Both the position numbers and the translations under genes were made by a program. Below are positions 1-9,058 of a stretch of 21,908 nt of DNA, one piece after another. The stretch spans positions 1 through 21,908 of the IMG/VR virus record IMGVR_UViG_3300025168_000771; one strand, written 5' to 3'. The stretch's first letter is position 1. Every line of letters begins with the position of its first letter. Source of the stretch: a virus. Below the pieces are notes generated by a model. The model was not told where the DNA came from. It made no database searches and saw nothing but the letters and a program-made list of their open reading frames with translations.

Positions 1-1929
1 GCAACTAATCATATCTTCACCAGTATATTTTTGTATTTGTACTCTGTCGTTACCTCTTAAAAAAAGTCTACCAGTCCCAGCATCATCTACATAAGAATTA
101 GAACCATCATGATAAATCTGTAAATCAGAACTAGCACCAAACATTGCTTTTGCATTGTCAGGAAATAAAATATCATCTGTGCCAGTTGGTACTGTAAAGA
201 CAACAGCATCAGCATCATTCTTCAAAGTTATATCTGATGTAGAACCTTGACCAGTTAGGATCAAACCTTCAGCAGCAGTATAACCAATAGCTGCATTGTC
301 TCCAGCAGATGTATCAGCAGTAGCTTCAACAGTTCCACCAGTAATAACACCAGTTGTTGTAATTGCAGATGATCCGTTGTCAATGCTGCCAAAGCCAGAT
401 GTAATAGAACCACTGTTTAATGCACCAGTAGTTACAATATTAGAACCACCAGCAATAGGACTATAAATAGCAGTGAGGTTAGTACCACCAACGGTAATTG
501 AATCAGCCTCTAATGTGCCGTCAAAGTCACCATCTACTGCATCAATGTTACCTTTAAATATTGTTGCTGAAACTGTGCCTGTACTTGGGTTGTATGCAAA
601 GTCTCCGTCTGACTCTAATCCAACATTACCAGTGGCAGAGGCATCTTCTATAAATGTTATTAAATTTTCTTCATTAGTATTTTCATTGTCTGCAACAGAT
701 ACATGAGTTGAGTTTACAGCATTAGTTGCATTGGTAACTGTTACTCCAGCAATAACTGTGTTAAGTGCTGTACCACCAACTGTGATTGCATCAGCTTCTA
801 GTGTACCGTCAATGTCTGCATCACCTGATATATCAAGACTTGTTGCTTCTATTTCACCACTAGCTTTAAATACCACACCATCATTAGCACTTACTCTAAA
901 TGTAATCTGATTGTCTGTGGTAAAATCTATGTCATTGTCTGCATCTCTACCTAACACCAAACTTGCATTTGTTACTGATGTGATTCCAGTTTGAGCTGCG
1001 TCAACAGATAATGTAACGTTGTTGCCAGATGCAGATGATGCTAATCCAGTGCCACCCAAGATGCCTAATGTTTCTGTATCAAGATCAATTCCAATAGCAG
1101 ATGATCCATCAGATACATCCAGGTCTTGTGCATTGAGTGATGTTGTAACAGCATCAACGTATGCCTTAATAGATTGTTGGGTTGCCAATTGAGTAGCTGA
1201 GTCAGATGCCATGTTATCTTCATCAAGAACAGCTGTGCCTGAGACACCAGTATTAAGAACAGGGGAGGTTAGAGTTTTGTTGGTAAGAGTTTCAGAACCA
1301 GTTAATGATACCAAGCCAGCTTCTGCTGGTGTTTGGTTTATGAAATGTGTGCTTGAACTGTCGTATGCTAGGACTTCATTATCAGCTGGGCTGGATAATG
1401 TAACGTCAGTCATTTCAGTCAGTGTGTCTAAATTATTATTTGCAGTTGCATCTAGGTTGCCTGACGCATCAAATGCTAGAATTTTATTAGCACGATCTGC
1501 TGCCGATGTAGTGATAGAGCTAGTTGTAATGGCATTTGTTTTAGATACTTTAAATGAACGATCAACAGCCTCTGACACTTCTTGGATTTGCATTTGCAGA
1601 TTGTCAAATTGGTTTTCAAGACCTTCAGCTAGGAACGGATCATTTTCAATAAGGTCAACAGTCTGGTTTTTTGTAGTGTTTCTGAATAGGACAACAGTTT
1701 CACCACTAGCTGGTATGTTCCCAGATGTGAAGGTTACAGTTCCACCCGTGGCTCCAGCATCAGCAACGGTATAATGAGTTGTTATATCTTTGACAGTTTC
1801 AGCACCAGTTGATGCTTTGATAATAACACTCAGCTCAGATGTTGAGTTTATTGGAAAAGTATATGTAAACGATGACGTTGAGCCGTCACCACTTGCACTG
1901 CTTTTGATTGTTGTATTAGTTATAGTCAT
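1..1929 (-). CDS. Tail fibre protein, gp17-like N-terminus (C-terminal part beyond window)
   Basis: The frame is open from an ATG at 1929 to position 1, 643 codons without a stop, and continues past the left edge. The first roughly 130 residues look like the virion-attachment domain of T7 gp17-type fibres: a beta-rich start (MTITNTTIKSSASGDGS), then a segment containing TTKNQTVDLIENDPFLAEGL and a helix (FDNLQMQIQEVSEAVDRSFK). Further on come LTGSETLTNKTLTSPVL (about residues 210-226), ATQQSIKAYVD, two copies of a DGTLEAD[AS]ITVGGT module (near residues 367-388 and 464-483), and LQIYHDGSNSYVDD (about 602-615). All are low-complexity beta repeats typical of trimeric phage fibres. The start has AGGA about 10 bases upstream and lies 20 bases after a terminator. 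The fibre binds the host receptor; the receptor-binding tip is not visible. Plus-strand frames here are shadows. Confidence 0.9.
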   Translation of the reverse strand, partial: MTITNTTIKSSASGDGSTSSFTYTFPINSTSELSVIIKASTGAETVKDITTHYTVADAGATGGTVTFTSGNIPASGETVVLFRNTTKNQTVDLIENDPFLAEGLENQFDNLQMQIQEVSEAVDRSFKVSKTNAITTSSITTSAADRANKILAFDASGNLDATANNNLDTLTEMTDVTLSSPADNEVLAYDSSSTHFINQTPAEAGLVSLTGSETLTNKTLTSPVLNTGVSGTAVLDEDNMASDSATQLATQQSIKAYVDAVTTSLNAQDLDVSDGSSAIGIDLDTETLGILGGTGLASSASGNNVTLSVDAAQTGITSVTNASLVLGRDADNDIDFTTDNQITFRVSANDGVVFKASGEIEATSLDISGDADIDGTLEADAITVGGTALNTVIAGVTVTNATNAVNSTHVSVADNENTNEENLITFIEDASATGNVGLESDGDFAYNPSTGTVSATIFKGNIDAVDGDFDGTLEADSITVGGTNLTAIYSPIAGGSNIVTTGALNSGSITSGFGSIDNGSSAITTTGVITGGTVEATADTSAGDNAAIGYTAAEGLILTGQGSTSDITLKNDADAVVFTVPTGTDDILFPDNAKAMFGASSDLQIYHDGSNSYVDDAGTGRLFLRGNDRVQIQKYTGEDMISC

Positions 1930-1948
1930 ATTGTTTTGTCCTAGTGGT

Positions 1949-1978
1949 AAAAAAAAAGGCAGCTTTAAGCCACCTTTT
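1949..1978 (-). terminator. Rho-independent terminator between ejection genes and tail fibre
   Basis: Read on the minus strand, a stem GGTGGC / GCTGCC (two G-T wobbles, loop TTAAA) is flanked by AAAA on the 5' side and followed by nine T residues. The T tract corresponds to A 1949-1957. This is a standard intrinsic terminator for leftward transcription. It lies between the last ejection gene and the tail-fibre start, so it should reduce or separate fibre expression. Confidence 0.75.
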
Positions 1979-2001
1979 AGTTAAATCTTGAAACAGAATA
2001 T

Positions 2002-2045
2002 TTGGTAATTGTATATTAATAATTAGTTTATTCGGTCTAAGATGT
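2002..2045 (-). promoter_or_regulatory. Possible leftward promoter upstream of tail fibre
   Basis: On the minus strand a perfect TTGACA lies just after the end of the preceding gene. About 18 bases further is AATTAT as a poor -10, and a separate TACAAT lies further on without its own -35. The terminator at 1949-1978 is downstream of this site, so a transcript starting here would have to read through it. The -10 match is weak and the region is very AT-rich, so chance is a real alternative. Confidence 0.3.
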
Positions 2046-2051
2046 CAAAAA

Positions 2052-4601
2052 TTAATTTAATCCTGGTGTTTGACTTGGAGATTTCTGTCCAGGTTTCCAC
2101 CAGTATGTGTTTTTTTCGTCTTTTTTAGTTCTTTTCATTTTTCGTCTTATTTTTGATTGATAATTTGGATCAGTTAGTTCTTGCATGTATTCAAATAAAT
2201 ATCGTTCTAATAATAATCTCATATACCATGCTGAACTACCTGGAGAGTTTTTACTAATAAATCTTGATATATCTGCTGACACAGTTGTTTTATCTCCGTT
2301 TATATAATCATATAAATTACCAAACGTAATATCAGCTAATGCAGCAGCCATTGTTGGTACTGGACCAGCTAATTCAGCTAATCTTCCTGATGCTGAATCA
2401 AAACTATATCGACCTCCGAATATTAAATCACCAGCAAATCCAAGTCCACCACCATGTAACATAGCATCTAACCAATAATCACCGTCTAAAAATTTGTCAT
2501 CAGCACTAATGTTTTTACCTTTAACTAAATTTTTTAGTTCAAATGATACTGCACCCATTAATGTAGTTGATGCTATAAATGGTAATATATATCCTACTTT
2601 ACCAAGATGAGTTTTTCTACCCATGCCTCTTGCTAATTGTTGATGCCATAAAGTTATAGGGAATTGTTTAAATTGTAGCATCATTCTCACTACTTCACCT
2701 TCTTTAGTGCCTGGTCTTGTTTTGCCTAAAACGGTTGCCCCTTTAGCACTAGCAACTGGCACTGCATAATTAACAAATTCTTGCATAGCATGATTGTATT
2801 TAAGAGATAACTCATTTGCTAGTTTTGGATCTATATCAGTTCGTGCAGCAATATCGTCTGGTCTTAAATATTCAGCACCTTTCCATTCAACGTCATATTC
2901 TCCAGCATCAAACAATTTTGTTTTTCTTATAATTTCCCATTCTTTATTTGAAATTCCATAACTTTCTAAATATTCAGCAAATTTAGGATTGCTTTTTTTT
3001 ATTTGTTTAAAAGACATTTCTGTGTTTCTTGCTGAAAAAGCTAAAAATTCCATACCAGCTCCCCAACGGCCAGCTTGAGTTAACCAAGATAATTGTGTTG
3101 TTCTTAAAATAAAATCTGCTAATCGTCTTGAAAATTCACTGCCAGCAACACGATCAACTGAAACTCTGGCTGCACCTGATGCGTAGGTACTCCAATGTTC
3201 AGCTACCATACCTGATGTAATAGCAACTTTAGCATAAGTATTTTGTTTTTGACCTTTTAAACTTGAGGTTAATGGAGACAGATAAGTACGCATATTTGTG
3301 ACCATTGATTTCCATTGAGGTAATCCACTAAATTGTGCATTAACACGAGTTAAATTAAAATCACCTAATGCTAAAAATGCAGCTGATCCTAAATAAGATG
3401 CTGTTGCAATATTACGAAATGATGCACCAAATTTTGCTATACCCTCATTAACTGGTATATTTAAATCACCTTTTAAATAAAGATACATTGCATCAGCTCT
3501 ATTTATTTTTGAATTAGCTCTATTTTTTGCTTTTTGTTTTACTGAACCTGGTTGTGAGTTAGACCATTTTGTAACTTCAAACCTCATTTTTTTCATAAAT
3601 GCATCAGGGTTTGGACCCATAACTTGCATTAAAGCAATATCTTTATTAATTGAATCTAAATGTGCTAACATTGTATTAAACACATCACCAGCACCAAACT
3701 CTATGTTGTATGTATTCCAAGAATCTGCATCTTTAAAATGTAAAAATCTATGATCTAATTTTGTATTGCCTAATTTTGATGCACCTTGAGCAAAACTTGT
3801 TTGTTTTAAATAACCGTTAGTTGATATTGTGTCCCATACTTCTCCTAAAACTTTAATTAAATCATCGTTACTGAATGGCAAACCATTTACTTGATTAATC
3901 ATTTTATCTCGATCTAAAAATGGCATTATAAATTCTACCCATTCATCTTTTCCTTTTAATGCAACTTTTAATTGATCATGGTGTTGTGGCATAACATTAC
4001 TGTCTAATTTAACTATACGACCACCTTCAGCATTAAATTTTTTTCTTGCTTGTTCGTATGTATCAAGCCATGCTTTTACCAATTGTTCTACACGTGGATT
4101 TTTAGTTGATCCAGGCTCAAACATTTCTTTTAACATTAAATTTAATGTTGCTTTATTTTTAGTTTCACCAAGGACATTTAATCTAAAACTTTCTAATACT
4201 TCGTACATTGTTGCACTTGATTGTCCATTTATTACACGCATTCGAGTTTCTACATTCAAGTATTTAATATTTCCTTGTTTAGTGTCCATAAAACCTATGA
4301 TGTGTTCAAGGGCTTGGCCAGGATCTAATTTACCTTTTTGATCTCTGTATTTAAATAAATATTCAACAGCACGATCTTCAGCTACTGCTTGTAAAACAGT
4401 TTGACGTTTTTTATTATTTGCCTCAACTGTAAATGCAAAATAAGCATCTTTAGCAGCCATAGCTTCTGCTTCTGCTAAACCGTTGCCACGACCAACATAC
4501 GTTTCAGTAAGTTTTTCTACCATAGTTTTAAGTTTAGCTTCTTTTTCTTTTGGTATAATACCTTCAGCTACGGCATTATTTACACAATGTATAAAACTCA
4601 T
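2052..4601 (-). CDS. Internal virion (DNA ejection) protein, C-terminal part of a gp16-equivalent
   Basis: 849 aa from ATG 4601. A TTG at 4607 in the same frame is a longer option, but ATG 4601 gives an ATGA overlap with the upstream gene and has AAGGA about 7 bases upstream, so I prefer it. The C-terminal 150 residues carry the pattern I associate with the end of large podovirus internal core proteins: a hydrophobic Gly/Ala-rich stretch (YILPFIASTTLMGAVSF), then NSPGSSAWYMRLLLERYLFE, DPNYQSKIRRKMKR, and a final aromatic WWKPGQ tail. In T7, gp16 sits in the inner core and is ejected to help form the trans-envelope channel. No lytic transglycosylase motif is evident. Together with the 533-aa neighbour it equals about one T7 gp16 (1,318 aa). 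Role by position and C-terminal pattern; good but not certain. Confidence 0.75.
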   Translation of the reverse strand: MSFIHCVNNAVAEGIIPKEKEAKLKTMVEKLTETYVGRGNGLAEAEAMAAKDAYFAFTVEANNKKRQTVLQAVAEDRAVEYLFKYRDQKGKLDPGQALEHIIGFMDTKQGNIKYLNVETRMRVINGQSSATMYEVLESFRLNVLGETKNKATLNLMLKEMFEPGSTKNPRVEQLVKAWLDTYEQARKKFNAEGGRIVKLDSNVMPQHHDQLKVALKGKDEWVEFIMPFLDRDKMINQVNGLPFSNDDLIKVLGEVWDTISTNGYLKQTSFAQGASKLGNTKLDHRFLHFKDADSWNTYNIEFGAGDVFNTMLAHLDSINKDIALMQVMGPNPDAFMKKMRFEVTKWSNSQPGSVKQKAKNRANSKINRADAMYLYLKGDLNIPVNEGIAKFGASFRNIATASYLGSAAFLALGDFNLTRVNAQFSGLPQWKSMVTNMRTYLSPLTSSLKGQKQNTYAKVAITSGMVAEHWSTYASGAARVSVDRVAGSEFSRRLADFILRTTQLSWLTQAGRWGAGMEFLAFSARNTEMSFKQIKKSNPKFAEYLESYGISNKEWEIIRKTKLFDAGEYDVEWKGAEYLRPDDIAARTDIDPKLANELSLKYNHAMQEFVNYAVPVASAKGATVLGKTRPGTKEGEVVRMMLQFKQFPITLWHQQLARGMGRKTHLGKVGYILPFIASTTLMGAVSFELKNLVKGKNISADDKFLDGDYWLDAMLHGGGLGFAGDLIFGGRYSFDSASGRLAELAGPVPTMAAALADITFGNLYDYINGDKTTVSADISRFISKNSPGSSAWYMRLLLERYLFEYMQELTDPNYQSKIRRKMKRTKKDEKNTYWWKPGQKSPSQTPGLN

Positions 4602-6199
4602 ACGCAATCCTTTAATCTTTTAATTATGTCAACATCATTAGCAACGTCAGCTTTTAAATCTTTAGCAGATATTTCTTTCATAATAGAATTTCCATCAGCA
4701 TCTTCTCCATTTCTAACCGAATATATATAATCTGGGTTTTCATTGGCATGTGCAGTAAATTCATCATCAGCACTTTTTCCAAATATTTTTATATCATCAG
4801 GGTTATCAAATTGACTAAGATATTCTTCATCTGACTTTGTTTTAAAAATATCGTCAGCTTGTTTTTGTGATTCAACAACTGTGCTTAAACCAGTGTCTTG
4901 ATTGTTTTGTAAAATCTTAGTTGCTATTTTTAAATTATCTTCTCTAATTTTTAATCGTTCTTGTCTAACTTCTATGGGTAAATCAGTTTCTACAATTTTC
5001 ATTTCTTCATCTAATAACAAAGCTCTGTGTGCATTAATTTGATTTTGCTCGTGCAGTTTTCTACCTGGCTTTGTGTCAGGATAAACATTTTCTACTTCTA
5101 GTGTTTTTCGTGCATTTATTTCATCTATAATTTTTGATTGTTTTGCACCTTCAGGATCTAGTTGTTCAAACATTTTAACTTGGTCTAAATCATCTAGCTC
5201 ATTTAATTTTTTACCAAGATAGTTTAAAACATCTTCTGTTTTAGCTTTAGACTCTATTAATTTTATATATTCAGCATCAAATATTTTAGCTTGTAATTCA
5301 GAATCAAGTTTATTGATATTTTCAGTCATTTTAGATAAACCTAATCTTAGATTTTTTTCAGTAGATCCTGGTCCAAATACAGCTTTGACTCCTGGTACAG
5401 CTCCATATCGTATTGCACCAGCTAATACTGGTGATAATAATGCACCACCAGCTGCAACCATAGCTATGTTAGCTAAAACATTTTTTGAAGTATAATTTTC
5501 TTCTCCTAATCTTTTTTTAAATGGATAAACTTGAGTTTCAACCATAGCCTGACCAATACCCCCCATGGCAAGTCCAATAACTGATTCTCTTAATAAAAAA
5601 CTAGCTGCTGTTGCACCACCAGAAAATGCTGTTAATGGCATTGTGGCTACAAACATGGGATCAAACATGCCTGATACAGACATTCCTAACATTGGTGATG
5701 TTAATTTTTTAAATCCTCCACCTTTTTGATATTGTGAATACATGGCTGTTTTGTATTCACTCATTCTCATTTTTTCTAATTCTTCTTCTTTAAATTGATC
5801 ATACGTTTTAAAATTTGTTAATCTTTCATCATCTTCAGGCAATGTTTTTATGTAATTATTAATATCTCTAAACATTTTGTTTTTTAAATATTTAGTAACA
5901 TATTTTTTACTTACATCTGCTCCTACTTTAGACATGGCTAAATTTGGAGTAACAAATGGACTGTCCATATAACTATCAGTATCAAAAGGATTAGTTATTT
6001 TAGAATCAGGAAAAAGTTCTTGAAAACTATCTATATAATTAGCATCCATCATTGCTTCATTAACAGCTACACCAACTGTTTGATGCCAATTAAAATGATT
6101 ATCCCTGTTTTGATAAACAACTTCACCATAACCTTTTGGTGACAACAATGCTGGTTTCAAAGCATAGGGGTTTACATTGCTTTTTAAAAATCCACTCAT
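4598..6199 (-). CDS. Internal virion protein, N-terminal part of a gp16-equivalent
   Basis: 533 aa; its start overlaps the stop of the gp15-like gene (TAATG at 6199) and its stop overlaps the next start (ATGA). The N-terminal 160 residues are polar and helical. Residues about 181-221 and 241-277 are Gly/Ala-rich and hydrophobic, enough for two membrane-inserting hairpins. The C-terminal half (from about 285) is charged, helical and coiled-coil-like. Its place after gp14- and gp15-like genes and before the gp16 C-terminal gene suggests an ejected core protein that enters the host membrane. A muralytic active site (the Glu-containing SLT motif of T7 gp16) is not recognisable. Function is inferred from order and hydrophobicity rather than direct homology. 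Confidence 0.65.
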   Translation of the reverse strand: MSGFLKSNVNPYALKPALLSPKGYGEVVYQNRDNHFNWHQTVGVAVNEAMMDANYIDSFQELFPDSKITNPFDTDSYMDSPFVTPNLAMSKVGADVSKKYVTKYLKNKMFRDINNYIKTLPEDDERLTNFKTYDQFKEEELEKMRMSEYKTAMYSQYQKGGGFKKLTSPMLGMSVSGMFDPMFVATMPLTAFSGGATAASFLLRESVIGLAMGGIGQAMVETQVYPFKKRLGEENYTSKNVLANIAMVAAGGALLSPVLAGAIRYGAVPGVKAVFGPGSTEKNLRLGLSKMTENINKLDSELQAKIFDAEYIKLIESKAKTEDVLNYLGKKLNELDDLDQVKMFEQLDPEGAKQSKIIDEINARKTLEVENVYPDTKPGRKLHEQNQINAHRALLLDEEMKIVETDLPIEVRQERLKIREDNLKIATKILQNNQDTGLSTVVESQKQADDIFKTKSDEEYLSQFDNPDDIKIFGKSADDEFTAHANENPDYIYSVRNGEDADGNSIMKEISAKDLKADVANDVDIIKRLKDCV

Positions 6200-8589
6200 T
6201 AATTTCTTCCACTTATAGACATCAAAGTTAAGTTTGGTAAATTATCAATCTTTTTTTGTACTTTTGCTCTTTTTTCTTCTTTGTCTAAATTTTTAATTAA
6301 TTCAGGTTTTATTTTATTTAAATCTAAAACTACTAATTGACCTTCACTGTTTGTATATCCTTCAGTTGCTGAAATAGGAGGACCCCATGTCATAATATAT
6401 TTGCCATCATCTATTTGATACAAACCAATTTCTTCAACACCAAACATTTCATTGGCTGGTATTTCTCTTTTTATAAATTTAGACGCATCACTTGTTTCTT
6501 GTTCGTTTTGTGATAAATGTTCAACCATTCTGTTTGTCATCAATTTTATTGTTTCTTTACCATTTTCATCTAAATCTATAACTTCTTTCATAGTTGCTTT
6601 TTCAAACAATTCATCTGTCATTACATCAGATAAAAGACTTCCTAAATTTGCGTTTGTATCATCAGGATTTAAAGTATTAGGCATCCAAGATGGTAAAATA
6701 ATTTGTTCGTTATTATATTCACCTAATCCACCTTTATTGTTGTGAAAACCAGATGCTTGATTTAAACTTTCTTTCCATAATTTAACAACATCATTATTAT
6801 CAGAAGGTTCATCAATAGAATCTAAATTCATTAATGATGGATTTGATAAAATTTTTCCATAAAAAATATATTCAGCACTGTCATATAATTGATTATACAA
6901 AGTTATATCGTCAGAAAATGTATTATCAGAATATACATCTAAATATTCTTTTGTAGTAATTGCTAATGCTGTATCTACATTAGATATTTGAGTTTTTGGA
7001 TTAAATAATTTAAATTTATCTTTTGTATTTTCGTTATTGATTAAAACAATTGCATCTAATGCATTATCTAAATCACGAGAATAATCACCACCATTTCGTG
7101 CTTGTAATGTACCAATGTGAGCTACACCACTATCTAAGCCATCAACAGATAATTCTTGAAATGCTAATGGTGCATTATCTGGCCCAGAAACTTTTATAAC
7201 ATTGTTTATTAAATTTTGTATTGCTGCTTTACTTCCACTTGAGGCAACTTTAATAGCTTCTGTTCTTTCTTGAGGTGTAAAAAATTGTGGAATTTCATCT
7301 AATCGTTCAGCAATAGAAAGTGCTGTTTTTTTTCTATTTAAGGCAGTTTGATCATCTATAATTACACCTTCATCAATGTTTAAAGGTTCTATAAATTCAG
7401 TTTTTGATTTACCCCATGTTAATAAATTGTCTTTGTTAGTTTCTCTGTGTTCTAAAATACTATCAATTGCGTCTTTTATTGGAATTAAATTAGGATTAAA
7501 ATTTTTAGTACCACTTGTTTTTTGTAATTCTTCTTCAATACTATTTTTATATGCTTCTACTACATCAGTAGGTCTATTTTTTAAATTTTCTGATGCCATA
7601 TATTCATTTACAAATCCTATTTCTTCTAAACTTTGTATTGTTCCTTCAAGGCCACTTACAAGTTTATCAGGATCTGATAAAATTAATTCATGTAAATTTC
7701 TTGCATTTTCTAAAACAGTATTTTGTATTTCAGGATCAAATTGATAACCTTCTGCATTAACATCTAATATTTCTTTTGTTGCTTCTTTTAAAACAGTTTT
7801 TTGATCTGTATAATTTGTTTTTTTTGCAGTGTTTGCAGAATTTACGGCATTAGTTTCAGCAATTTTTAGTCCAGCATAAACTGCATTATCTAAATTATTA
7901 TATGCTCCTTCTTTATCTCTTTTCGTAAATTCACTAACATTAGTTGATATTAAATACTGAGCTTCTGCTTTCTCGTAATCATTTTCTAGTGCTTGATTGT
8001 ATGTTTCTTCAGTTACCCCAGCTTCTAAAGTTCCAGCATTTAATTCTTGGTTGTATAAACTATTTGGTCCAATAAATAATTCATCACGCATTTGAGTTTG
8101 CAATGCTGGATTGCTAGTTAATATTGTATTAAATGACTCATTCTTTTTAAGTTCTAATGAATCTTTAAATATTTTAGTATTGTTCGTTCTAATATTTTTA
8201 CCAATATCAATTTTATATGCACTGTTGTGTCTTAATGCGTGTTCTTCAACACGTCTTTTTACATTATTGTTTTTTATATTTGCAGTTGTGTTTGTTAATA
8301 ATTCATTAGTAGCCGTTTCATACGACATTATACCTTCATCATAATTATTTAATTTATTATGATTAACAACAATTTCATTAAGATCCTCATTGTATTTAGT
8401 TGTTTGTTCAATAACATCTTTATCTTCTTGCATTGATCGGTGTCGTTGTTCAATCTGCATTGTTGTATTTAATAATTGTTGTTGACTTCGAAACACACCT
8501 TGTCCAAAATCTCCTTCTAATTTAGCAGTAGTTACAGACGATTGTTCTTTTGAAACATTAACTTCAGATTTATATAATTTTATAACCAT
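6199..8589 (-). CDS. Internal virion (DNA ejection) protein, gp15-like
   Basis: 796 aa, close to T7 gp15 (747 aa). The protein is soluble-looking, helix-rich and very Asn/Lys/Glu-rich, with long amphipathic stretches and no membrane segments. The first 60 residues resemble the start of podovirus gp15 proteins (Gln/Glu-rich helix after a short polar leader, for example EGDFGQGVFRSQQQLLNTTM). It lies 3 bases after the gp14-like gene and shares TAATG with the next gene. AGGA about 8 bases before ATG 8589 supports the start. In T7 this protein forms the periplasmic tube of the ejection channel with gp14 and gp16. Assignment rests on gene order, size and composition; residue-level similarity cannot be confirmed here. 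Confidence 0.7.
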   Translation of the reverse strand: MVIKLYKSEVNVSKEQSSVTTAKLEGDFGQGVFRSQQQLLNTTMQIEQRHRSMQEDKDVIEQTTKYNEDLNEIVVNHNKLNNYDEGIMSYETATNELLTNTTANIKNNNVKRRVEEHALRHNSAYKIDIGKNIRTNNTKIFKDSLELKKNESFNTILTSNPALQTQMRDELFIGPNSLYNQELNAGTLEAGVTEETYNQALENDYEKAEAQYLISTNVSEFTKRDKEGAYNNLDNAVYAGLKIAETNAVNSANTAKKTNYTDQKTVLKEATKEILDVNAEGYQFDPEIQNTVLENARNLHELILSDPDKLVSGLEGTIQSLEEIGFVNEYMASENLKNRPTDVVEAYKNSIEEELQKTSGTKNFNPNLIPIKDAIDSILEHRETNKDNLLTWGKSKTEFIEPLNIDEGVIIDDQTALNRKKTALSIAERLDEIPQFFTPQERTEAIKVASSGSKAAIQNLINNVIKVSGPDNAPLAFQELSVDGLDSGVAHIGTLQARNGGDYSRDLDNALDAIVLINNENTKDKFKLFNPKTQISNVDTALAITTKEYLDVYSDNTFSDDITLYNQLYDSAEYIFYGKILSNPSLMNLDSIDEPSDNNDVVKLWKESLNQASGFHNNKGGLGEYNNEQIILPSWMPNTLNPDDTNANLGSLLSDVMTDELFEKATMKEVIDLDENGKETIKLMTNRMVEHLSQNEQETSDASKFIKREIPANEMFGVEEIGLYQIDDGKYIMTWGPPISATEGYTNSEGQLVVLDLNKIKPELIKNLDKEEKRAKVQKKIDNLPNLTLMSISGRN

Positions 8590-8592
8590 GTT

Positions 8593-9057
8593 TTATCCTA
8601 TCATTCCAGCAGTTGAAGCAGCACCAAGCAAGGTAGAAGCTGCTCCAAGCCTTGATCCATATTTAGCATACTTGCCACGTTGTATAGAGGCTGCACCTTG
8701 AAATCGTGAACGGCCAGCTTGATTTTGTAAATTAGCTTTTTCTATGTTTGCATTGTATTGAATTAAATTTTCATCTATTTCAAATTGTTCTTGGTTTTGT
8801 TCTAATATTTCTAATACAGTTCCTGATCCAAGATCGACACCACCTCCAGCAAAACCAACTCGGACATCACCTTGGACACCTTCAAATTGATCTCTCAATC
8901 TTGTTTTTTCTAATTGTGCTTTTTGCTGTACGACAATGGCCTCATTTTCTGCATTAACTGCATCCATTTCATAAAGCTGTGCATTGTAGTTTGCTACTCG
9001 TTGTGCTTGTCTCCCAGCTTGTATCTGAGAAAATGCCATCACTGTTGCTGCTGCCAT
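8593..9057 (-). CDS. Internal virion protein, gp14-like
   Basis: 154 aa (T7 gp14 is 196 aa). The N-terminus (MAAATVMAFSQIQAGRQAQR) is followed by a long Ala/Gln/Glu helix with NYNAQLYEMDAVNAENEA, then LRDQFEGVQGDVRVGFAGGGVDLGSGTVLEIL, and a C-terminal helix plus a Gly/Ala tail (LGAASTLLGAASTAGMIG) able to enter a membrane. The A-x-x-NA-x-x-Y start and the central small-residue turn (GVDLGSG) are typical of T7-type gp14 proteins. In T7, gp14 forms the outer-membrane pore for ejection. It ends with codons ATA GGA TAA; that AGGA also acts as the ribosome site of the next gene, 3 bases on. Confidence 0.8.
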   Translation of the reverse strand: MAAATVMAFSQIQAGRQAQRVANYNAQLYEMDAVNAENEAIVVQQKAQLEKTRLRDQFEGVQGDVRVGFAGGGVDLGSGTVLEILEQNQEQFEIDENLIQYNANIEKANLQNQAGRSRFQGAASIQRGKYAKYGSRLGAASTLLGAASTAGMIG

Positions 9058-9058
9058 G

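Noticed and set aside
473-1984. Plus-strand open frames of 64-187 codons in the left 2 kb
   Set aside because: They are antisense shadows of the 643-codon tail-fibre frame, lack ribosome sites and oppose the operon direction.
4602-4607. TTG start for the 851-codon version of the gp16 C-terminal gene
   Set aside because: ATG 4601 gives the usual ATGA overlap and correct distance to AAGGA.
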